Below are positions 52,509 through 59,109 of a stretch of DNA of 64,000 nucleotides, one piece after another. The stretch spans positions 288,274-352,273 of the forward strand of contig CAJUCE010000001.1 of assembly GCA_910584865.1 (NCBI GenBank), given 5' to 3'. Positions within the stretch are counted from its first letter, which is position 1. Every line of letters starts with the position of its first letter. This DNA is from an uncultured Acetatifactor sp. (GTDB lineage Bacteria; Bacillota; Clostridia; Lachnospirales; Lachnospiraceae). The notes below the pieces were generated by a model. It had not been told where the DNA came from. It saw only the letters and a program-made list of their open reading frames with translations, and did no database searches. The position numbers and the translations under genes were made by a program.

Positions 52509-53831
52509 ATGATTTACTTATTTGTAACGGGAAAGAGCAGTGCCTATTTGGATGACATTTTTACCACGCTCCATTTGCCATGCGGTATGAGACATTGCTA
52601 TATATATCCCCGCAAAGACGACTCGCCTACAGTGGCGCCGGATGCTGATGAAAAGGCATGCCATGAGGGAGATACGGTTCTGATATCCTATTTTGACAAA
52701 ACGGCAGTGAGCGATGAACGGCTGTACATTCCGTTACGGTACGGCAAGCTGAATAGCTGCGAGTTAAGTGAGGGGCAGTTTTATTATGATGTCACTCTGC
52801 AGGAGTATTGCTGTGCAGAGGACGAAGCGGCGTATTCAAAGCACATTTTGGGCATTTCGAAAGGGACGACACGCCGTCAGGACGAAAACGGTTATCAGAA
52901 TGGCTATCTGGTGATTCGGTTAGAGGGAGCCTGGACGGAGGACGAATTTGTACAGAAGGATCCGGCACAGGGCTGGAGCAGGACGGTCAGATTATTGGCT
53001 GACAGGGCGTTGTTCCAGGAAGTCTATCCGGTTTTCACGAAACTGGAATTGAGCCGCTGCCCTTCAAGCGGCGATACGAGCAAAAAAGGGAAGCGTTTGC
53101 GAGCAGTTTGCGGCAGCAAACTGGAATTGAGCCGCTGCCCTTCAAGCGGCGATACGAGCAAAAAAGCGAAGCGTTTGCGAGCAACTCGCGCTGGCAAATC
53201 GGAACATACAAATCAGAAAGGAAAAGCGTTAACGCCCGTAGAGGACAAAGAATACGGATATGATTTCATAATCGGAAAAGAATATACCGTACATCTGACC
53301 TATATAATCCCCTTATTTAACGCCGATACCATGTCTTCGATACCGGTTTCTCTGAGAGACAGCCGTGACGTCTGCGGCGTACTGCAGAAGGAATATTTCA
53401 TGGGGAGCAGGCAGGGAAAGGTAGAATTTAGATTATGGCCTGTGAGAAAGACAGATGTGCTGCTGACATCTCTGGCAATATCGATTTCGGAAAATCAGAT
53501 AAACAATAAGAGTATCCGTTATTCCAAGAAAGCGATAGATGTCCGTGTCAGAAACCGTCTCGGGAAGGGCTGGAAGTATGCGTTACAGGTGCTGTGTGTC
53601 ACCGGTGTCTGCGTATCATCTTTTTTAACTGCTTTGCCCTATAAAGATATTATTGATAAGACGACTGCGCTGATAGCGGCGAATACGTCTCTGACCGGCC
53701 TGCAGCGCATTACTTATGAGATAAGCTGTCTGCTGGAGAGGCATAGCGATGTATATGGCCTGCTCTGCGGGATCATCATGTCAATATCCACCTTCTTGCT
53801 GGTAAAGTTTACAGGAAAGGCAAAGCTGTAA
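52509..53831 (+). CDS. Unknown membrane protein of the RADAR-like island
   Basis: 440 residues. The N-terminal ~180 residues are soluble and unrecognised (MIYLFVTGKSSAYLDDIFT ... YIPLRYGKLNSCELSEGQFYYD). Residues ~178-229 are two in-frame copies of a 26-residue basic repeat (own entry). The central part continues as ordinary protein (YTVHLTYIIPLFNADTMSSIPV). Two membrane helices close it: YALQVLCVTGVCVSSFLTAL (~354-373) and VYGLLCGIIMSISTFLLVKF (~413-432). GGAGG ribosome site. RADAR loci often carry a membrane accessory protein (SLATT or Csx27 type). This one is in the matching position but does not resemble either by eye, so its role is inferred from context. Confidence 0.7.
   Translation: MIYLFVTGKSSAYLDDIFTTLHLPCGMRHCYIYPRKDDSPTVAPDADEKACHEGDTVLISYFDKTAVSDERLYIPLRYGKLNSCELSEGQFYYDVTLQEYCCAEDEAAYSKHILGISKGTTRRQDENGYQNGYLVIRLEGAWTEDEFVQKDPAQGWSRTVRLLADRALFQEVYPVFTKLELSRCPSSGDTSKKGKRLRAVCGSKLELSRCPSSGDTSKKAKRLRATRAGKSEHTNQKGKALTPVEDKEYGYDFIIGKEYTVHLTYIIPLFNADTMSSIPVSLRDSRDVCGVLQKEYFMGSRQGKVEFRLWPVRKTDVLLTSLAISISENQINNKSIRYSKKAIDVRVRNRLGKGWKYALQVLCVTGVCVSSFLTALPYKDIIDKTTALIAANTSLTGLQRITYEISCLLERHSDVYGLLCGIIMSISTFLLVKFTGKAKL
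53040..53195 (+). repeat. Two 78-bp palindromic repeats inserted in frame
   Basis: AAACTGGAATTGAGCCGCTG starts at 53040 and again at 53118, so the period is exactly 78 bp (26 codons). Each unit holds a GCCGCT/AGCGGC hairpin and a GCAAA/TTTGC pair; a CAGTTTGC/GCAAACTG pair spans the first junction. A third partial AAA-TCGG follows. The inserted peptide is basic (KLELSRCPSSGDTSKKGKRL). In-frame mobile palindromes of this kind are known in Rickettsia (RPE). The AACTGGAAT segment is shared with the linker of the hairpin-array family. Confidence 0.85.
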
Positions 53832-53845
53832 AAAGAAATTCTGAT

Positions 53846-53861
53846 TATGCAATTTCGCATA
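53846..53861. promoter_or_regulatory. Palindrome 1, candidate XRE operator
   Basis: TATGC-AATTTC-GCATA, in the gap between the membrane-protein gene and the XRE gene. The same TATGC-N6-GCATA layout recurs at 54036. Confidence 0.55.
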
Positions 53862-53958
53862 GTGAGGATGGCGGTATAGGGCGTGCAAGGACCACTGTGC
53901 ACTTGCGGTGGCGGTAACAGATGTGGCAAGGAAGCGTGGTAAGGAAGATAATTTCTGA

Positions 53959-53988
53959 TTGACAGGCTTGTCCTCCCTATGCTAGAAT
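53959..53988 (+). promoter_or_regulatory. Sigma-A promoter of the XRE-TPR-rdrA-rdrB operon
   Basis: TTGACA at 53959-53964, 18-base spacer, TGC-TAGAAT (-10 at 53983-53988, extended form). The coding start is 133 bases downstream. Confidence 0.75.
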
Positions 53989-54035
53989 AAAGTGTTGGCG
54001 GATCAAAGCGAAATTATGCTTTTTGAGATAAAAAT

Positions 54036-54051
54036 TATGCAAAAATGCATA
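54036..54051. promoter_or_regulatory. Palindrome 2, candidate XRE operator
   Basis: TATGC-AAAAAT-GCATA, about 40 bases after the predicted transcription start. A lone half-site (AATTATGC) lies at 54012-54019. Probably an autoregulatory site. Confidence 0.55.
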
Positions 54052-54120
54052 CACTCATGAGCACAGTCATTCTTAACAATAGAGGCACTGCGGCAAATCA
54101 ATTCAGGGGGTGGTATTGCT

Positions 54121-55140
54121 ATGTATGCGCCAGAGGATATCTCCAAAGACATTGTGCAGCGTGTTCGCACTATATTGGATGAGCGGTCTATGAGCCAGAC
54201 CGAGCTGGCAGCGCGGTGCGCTAAAGCCGGCTATTCGGTTACGCAGCCTGATATATCGAAATTTATGTCTCTGAAGACAAAGCCCACACTCTATTTTTTG
54301 CTGGCCATAAGTAAGGTGTTCAACGTTTCGCTGGATTATCTGGCGGGAAATGGAAGGCGGCAGGCGTGGTTGCCTATGGATGACGGCTCATTTGCCATAG
54401 ATCCCGAAAAGGATGATGCCTTCCAAAATATAACAGGAGAATATTGGGCATACTATGAAAGTACGGACCCATATGAGGACAAGATCCTGGAGGGTGAGAT
54501 CTCTTTTTCCTCCTGCCATGGGATCTGTGAGACAGTATTTCGGCTTCATACCGGAGAAATGAAGGGCGGCAGCGAGGTTATAAAACAATATTACGGACAG
54601 CTGGTCATTTCCGGGAAGATGAGGGCGATGTACTGTATTCTTCATAATCCTGAAATATCTGAATTATCGTTTGTTATATTCCGATTTCGCAATTTTACGG
54701 TTAAAAAAATGCTATGCCGGATGGGGCTGGCTGTTACGGTTTCCGCAGGAGAACAGCGGCAGCCGGTGGCGCATAAATTCTTCATCAGCCGGGACAGGCT
54801 GTCAGATGAAAGGCAGGAAAAATTATTTCCGTTTCTGCGTTTTTCGGAGGATGATTTTGTGATTGGCGGGGACGAGCTTGATGAGATTATTGGGGAGTGT
54901 CCTCAGTATGCCGACATTTTTTCCGAATTAAAACGGACCGCAGAACGGGAACAATATTTCGTTGTAAGAGAGTCGGATTTTCGGGCAATCAACAGGAAAT
55001 TGAGCCAATCCGAGATCAGCAGTTTGAGGGGAGTTGCGCTTGGCAGAGCAAAGGCCTTCAAAAATGTGGTTGTCACTGAGAAAGAGGATGCCGCCATGTA
55101 CGGGCTGGTTGCACGGCAGGACGGGAAATTTTCCGGTTAA
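54121..55140 (+). CDS. XRE-family regulator with large C-terminal domain
   Basis: 339 residues. N-terminal helix-turn-helix (residues ~10-75): QRVRTILDERSMSQTELAAR, VTQPDISKFMSLKTKPTLYF, KVFNVSLDYLAGN. Residues ~85-250 form an unrecognised beta-rich domain (EYWAYYESTDPYEDKILEGEI, ETVFRLHTGEMKGGSEVIKQ) that could sense a ligand. The C-terminus is helical (FRAINRKLSQSEISSLRGVA). AGGGGGTGG ribosome site. First gene of the operon that contains the RADAR-like pair, and flanked by matched palindromes, so it likely controls that operon. Confidence 0.85.
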   Translation: MYAPEDISKDIVQRVRTILDERSMSQTELAARCAKAGYSVTQPDISKFMSLKTKPTLYFLLAISKVFNVSLDYLAGNGRRQAWLPMDDGSFAIDPEKDDAFQNITGEYWAYYESTDPYEDKILEGEISFSSCHGICETVFRLHTGEMKGGSEVIKQYYGQLVISGKMRAMYCILHNPEISELSFVIFRFRNFTVKKMLCRMGLAVTVSAGEQRQPVAHKFFISRDRLSDERQEKLFPFLRFSEDDFVIGGDELDEIIGECPQYADIFSELKRTAEREQYFVVRESDFRAINRKLSQSEISSLRGVALGRAKAFKNVVVTEKEDAAMYGLVARQDGKFSG

Positions 55141-55223
55141 AAGGATTGTATGGCTGTCATGGTGGATAAGCCGTTCTCATATCTTAGAGAGAAACCTAAT
55201 TAGTATAGAAAAAGGGTAATCAT

Positions 55224-56513
55224 ATGAAAGCAAGACATATTAAACACATCGTTATGATATACAATAGATTTGAGGAGGAAAAGGCGGAACTTTTCTCTAC
55301 CTTTTTCCGGCTGATGGGAGTCTATGTTCTGCTGATGGTACGGGAAACGATCAATGAAAGAACGGATTTGTCTTATAAAGATTTTATGATTCTTCTGAAT
55401 GATAATGGAGGAAACGAATGGATCAGAGACGGATTCCGGGAAGATAACTGGATTCCTTTCAGGATGGATGTCCTGCACAGGGGAGAAGGCGCCGCAGAGG
55501 CCAATGCGCAAATTCTGATTAAGCTGCTGGATGCTATGAGGCAGTCGCCTTTGGGCGGGGAGTTTGAAGACAGCGTCTTTGATGATTTAGAGAACCTGGC
55601 CTCTATATATGCAGAGTGCAATCTCCTGTTGTACAATTATCACCTTCGTCTTGTTTCTGTGAGAGATGAGGATAAGGAAGATACCTTTGCGTCTGCAATC
55701 GAGCATTTTCAGAAGGCGATATCTCAGGCGGGAGAGTTGGGGGGAAAGACGCTTCACAGCTTCTATTTCGAGCAGGAGTGCAGACGGAAGGTGAACCTGG
55801 TGTGCAGGCTTGCAGGCAGGCTGAAATATTACGGGACACAGCGTATGATGGATGAGAACTTGGAGTATCTGAATAGGGACAGCGAGGCTACCTGTCTCTG
55901 GACTTTGACTGGACTCATAGCAGACGAAGATGATGCTAAAGCATATATGGCTATCAATTGCTATAGAAGACATATTGAAGAAGAGCAGGGCCTGGGGAAT
56001 CCTGAGGATGAGAAGTTTCAGGGATACATTTATTACCGTATGGGAAGGTATTATGAAAAGATAGATCTTAATTGGAAGAAGGCGCTGCGATGTTATGAGA
56101 CGGCATATCGGCGGGCCCCTTCTAATTACAGGTTTGCTTATAAGGTGGCTTTTTCCCATGAGACATTTCGGAACTTTAATCAGGCGGAGAAATATTATGA
56201 TGCCATTATAGATCAGATGCAGCCTTATATTGAAGAGGGGTATATTACGCCGTGCAAATGCGAGTATGCCTTTAAGGTGGCAAGGCGCCTGATGATAGTC
56301 GGTACCCGCCAGGAGCAGTATTTATATGCCAGAAAAATGGCGCAACTTGCGATTCGGATATGGGAGAGCATCCCGGGAAACAAGTTCATCGATAGATTTT
56401 ATACAGATGAGGAGGCAAAAAGCATTAAGGAAGGGATGCAGCAGAGACTGGCAATCCGGCGGACAATGGAAGAATTGGAGGACATTGAAAAAATAATAAA
56501 ATATAACTGGTGA
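55224..56513 (+). CDS. TPR-like protein of the RADAR-like operon
   Basis: 429 residues, fully helical. The N-terminal ~140 residues are not assigned (FEEEKAELFSTFFRLMGVYVLL). From about residue 150 there are TPR-like helix pairs, clearest at AINCYRRHIEEEQGLG, YIYYRMGRYYEKIDLNWKKALRCYETAYRRAP and NYRFAYKVAFSHETFRNFNQAEKYYDAII. No enzyme motif. It lies 83 bases after the XRE gene and 19 bases before the ATPase gene. It may be an adaptor or sensor for the ATPase; I do not know it as a standard RADAR component. Confidence 0.75.
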   Translation: MKARHIKHIVMIYNRFEEEKAELFSTFFRLMGVYVLLMVRETINERTDLSYKDFMILLNDNGGNEWIRDGFREDNWIPFRMDVLHRGEGAAEANAQILIKLLDAMRQSPLGGEFEDSVFDDLENLASIYAECNLLLYNYHLRLVSVRDEDKEDTFASAIEHFQKAISQAGELGGKTLHSFYFEQECRRKVNLVCRLAGRLKYYGTQRMMDENLEYLNRDSEATCLWTLTGLIADEDDAKAYMAINCYRRHIEEEQGLGNPEDEKFQGYIYYRMGRYYEKIDLNWKKALRCYETAYRRAPSNYRFAYKVAFSHETFRNFNQAEKYYDAIIDQMQPYIEEGYITPCKCEYAFKVARRLMIVGTRQEQYLYARKMAQLAIRIWESIPGNKFIDRFYTDEEAKSIKEGMQQRLAIRRTMEELEDIEKIIKYNW

Positions 56514-56532
56514 GAAAGGAATTGGGGAATTC

Positions 56533-59058
56533 ATGGAGACAAGAGAGTATCAGAGAGTACGCAAGGTCAACATCAGGAAGGGAGATGTAGTCGAAAGGGC
56601 GGCGGAGTTTCAGGAATCCGCGTTTTCCCTGCTATATGCAAAAGCGGAGAAGATTATCAGGGACATTGTGGAGAAACGGGAAGAAAACGGCAGGAACGGA
56701 CATCTCCTCTCCTTTATGGGGGAACGGGGGAGCGGAAAGACGACAGCAATGTTGTCTTTTTTGCGTGCATTGAAGGAAAAGGAGAGGGAGAAGAGCACAT
56801 TTCTGACCGATTGCGGGAATGTCCGGTTTCTGACTTTTGATGTGATCGACGCATCCATGTTGGAAGAGGAAGAAGATTTGTTTGAAATTATTCTGGCCCA
56901 GATGCTGGTTGATTTTCTGAAAAACTGTGACAGCGAGCGGGTTTACGGGGATTCCTGGGGAGTGGAAAGAACGGATGCGAAAAAGACGCTGCAGAAAAAA
57001 TTCAATGATTTGTTGGAGGGATTCCGCAGTCTGAAGAAACATGGCGGCGAGGATGAGCTGACATCACTGGCTACGCTGAAAAATTTGTCATTCAGTTCCA
57101 GGTTGAGACAGAATTTTCAAAGCCTGGTGAAGGCTTATATTTCCTATGGGCAGGAGGCCTGCTATGACGCACAGGACGGCCCGCAGACCTATCTGGTCTT
57201 TGCTATAGACGATCTTGACATGAATATCAGTAAGGGTTTTGCAATGCTGGGGCAGATTCATCGTTATATGTTAGTACCGAATGTGATTATTATGGTCACG
57301 GCAAAGTATGAACAGCTGGAGATTTTGGGAAGAAAATATTTTTCAGGGATGCTGGAGAGGCTTGACAGAGAAACGGAGGAATGGAAGGTCCGGTATCTGG
57401 ACCAGACTGTGAAGCAGTACCTGGAGAAAATGATGCCGTCCTATTACAGGCTTTACCTGCCGGCTTTTGGGGAAGGAGCTATGAGATATGGGGATACCCT
57501 TATTGTTGAGAGGGAGGGAAAGTCGGTAAAGACAGTTATTCTGCGCAAGATATTTCATCGGACCGGAGTGTATTTTGACGGCAGCGGGGATGAGCAGCAC
57601 TATCTGGTGCCGGTATCCATGCGAGGGTTGAACGATTATTATCTGTTTTTGGAGGACCTTGTTAAGCTGAAGTCTTCCAGGCATGCCGGCCGAAACTTGA
57701 ATAAGGAGCAGCGCAGGATTGCGAAAGATAATCTGGACAAGTTTCAGAATGATTTTGCTTACCGCTATGTATTGGAACAGCTTGAGATAGAGGACAGAGA
57801 GGGAATTTATGATCTTATAAATCGAAAATATTCCGGATGGAATCTATATCTGCATCACTATATGGGTCCGATTGTGAGTTGGTTTATGACGGGGAATGAA
57901 GGAAACAGCCTGGATACCAATGACAGAATTCTGCTGGAAATGTTCATGAGGGATCAGAATTCTTTTGGAAACGTGCTTTGGGGTATCAGCTGGTTTGTTG
58001 AGAATAATTGGCGAAGAAGAGCCTGGAAAAACTGCATTACTGCGCTTTATTCTCTTGAACTCAACAGGAGAATATGGGAAGGCGAGGGGCTGGATAAGGC
58101 TGCCTTCGGCGGAAGCGTGGTGGGGATTTGGACGAATCAGATTTTCCCTCAGACAGTGTTTCTGCAGGAAGCGATGAAAAAGGAGAGTGTGCGGTTTGCC
58201 GGGAGTGTGAAGGGCTGCAAGGCCACTATTGATTTTATATGGGAGGTAGAGCTGCCTCCCCAGGACACTGTTTGGGATTTTTGGGATTGGCTGTATACAG
58301 ATCGGGATGTGGTCCGGTCAATAGAAATAATCACTTTATTTTTTGAGGCATTTCATGACAATTCTATAAAAAGCGAAAAGATAAGAATGGAATCCAAAGT
58401 AGTTCCGGGTGAAATGGATAAAATGAGTGCAATTGTCAAGATAGAAAACAGGAGTCTTGATTTTAATCTGTTAGGTTTTCTGACCAATTTGCTGGAATGC
58501 GAAACCTTCTATAGGGAACTTCATGAGGTCTTTATTCTGAGCTGGCGGACTTTTTTCAAAGCGGAAGATGAGATAGGTCTGGAAGAGTTGATAGAGAAAT
58601 TTCGGAATAGAGAGGGCCTGTCGCTGTACAGAGAGATGGAAGAATGGAACCAAAAGGCGAAAGGACTGGTTCTGCCTTATCAGCATACGGACATTTATAT
58701 CAATCTTTTAGAAGAGCTGCGGCAATGGAGTATGATGAAGCTGTCTAAGAGATTCAGTGACTTGAGCGCGTGGGAGCTATTAAAGGAAGTGGTCCTTCAG
58801 ATGGAGGTATTGCTGAGAGAGAAGGAGAAGTTTCTGAGGGAGATAGATTCTGAATATGACGGAAGCCTGCTGCGGAACTTTCAGGATTGCCCTGTTATCA
58901 AATGCATCAAGGATTATCAGAGCATGGGATTGTGCGAAGATTTTCCCGAAAAATTTGGAGCAGTTTTCGAACAGTGCCGTACCAGAAATGACTATGATAA
59001 TTTATACGATCCGGAAAGCGAAATCGATACTCCGGAAGACGCAAATGAAAAGAAATAA
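56533..59058 (+). CDS. rdrA: RdrA-like ATPase (RADAR anti-phage system)
   Basis: 841 residues. Walker A GERGSGKTT (residues 63-71) and Walker B LVFAIDDLD (221-229), followed by a sensor-like NVIIMVTAKYEQLEILGR. The N-terminal extension and the large helical C-terminal part (~350-841) fit RdrA, the STAND/AAA-type ATPase of RADAR. In RADAR it assembles into rings and works with the adenosine deaminase RdrB during phage infection. The assignment rests on size, P-loop type, order and the unmistakable RdrB-like gene 51 bases downstream. Low GC relative to the flagellar genes. Ribosome site AAAGGAATTGGGG. Confidence 0.85.
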   Translation: METREYQRVRKVNIRKGDVVERAAEFQESAFSLLYAKAEKIIRDIVEKREENGRNGHLLSFMGERGSGKTTAMLSFLRALKEKEREKSTFLTDCGNVRFLTFDVIDASMLEEEEDLFEIILAQMLVDFLKNCDSERVYGDSWGVERTDAKKTLQKKFNDLLEGFRSLKKHGGEDELTSLATLKNLSFSSRLRQNFQSLVKAYISYGQEACYDAQDGPQTYLVFAIDDLDMNISKGFAMLGQIHRYMLVPNVIIMVTAKYEQLEILGRKYFSGMLERLDRETEEWKVRYLDQTVKQYLEKMMPSYYRLYLPAFGEGAMRYGDTLIVEREGKSVKTVILRKIFHRTGVYFDGSGDEQHYLVPVSMRGLNDYYLFLEDLVKLKSSRHAGRNLNKEQRRIAKDNLDKFQNDFAYRYVLEQLEIEDREGIYDLINRKYSGWNLYLHHYMGPIVSWFMTGNEGNSLDTNDRILLEMFMRDQNSFGNVLWGISWFVENNWRRRAWKNCITALYSLELNRRIWEGEGLDKAAFGGSVVGIWTNQIFPQTVFLQEAMKKESVRFAGSVKGCKATIDFIWEVELPPQDTVWDFWDWLYTDRDVVRSIEIITLFFEAFHDNSIKSEKIRMESKVVPGEMDKMSAIVKIENRSLDFNLLGFLTNLLECETFYRELHEVFILSWRTFFKAEDEIGLEELIEKFRNREGLSLYREMEEWNQKAKGLVLPYQHTDIYINLLEELRQWSMMKLSKRFSDLSAWELLKEVVLQMEVLLREKEKFLREIDSEYDGSLLRNFQDCPVIKCIKDYQSMGLCEDFPEKFGAVFEQCRTRNDYDNLYDPESEIDTPEDANEKK

Positions 59059-59109
59059 TATAGGAAGATTACAGGAATCGGCATATCGTAAGAGGGGAAC
59101 AAAAGAACG

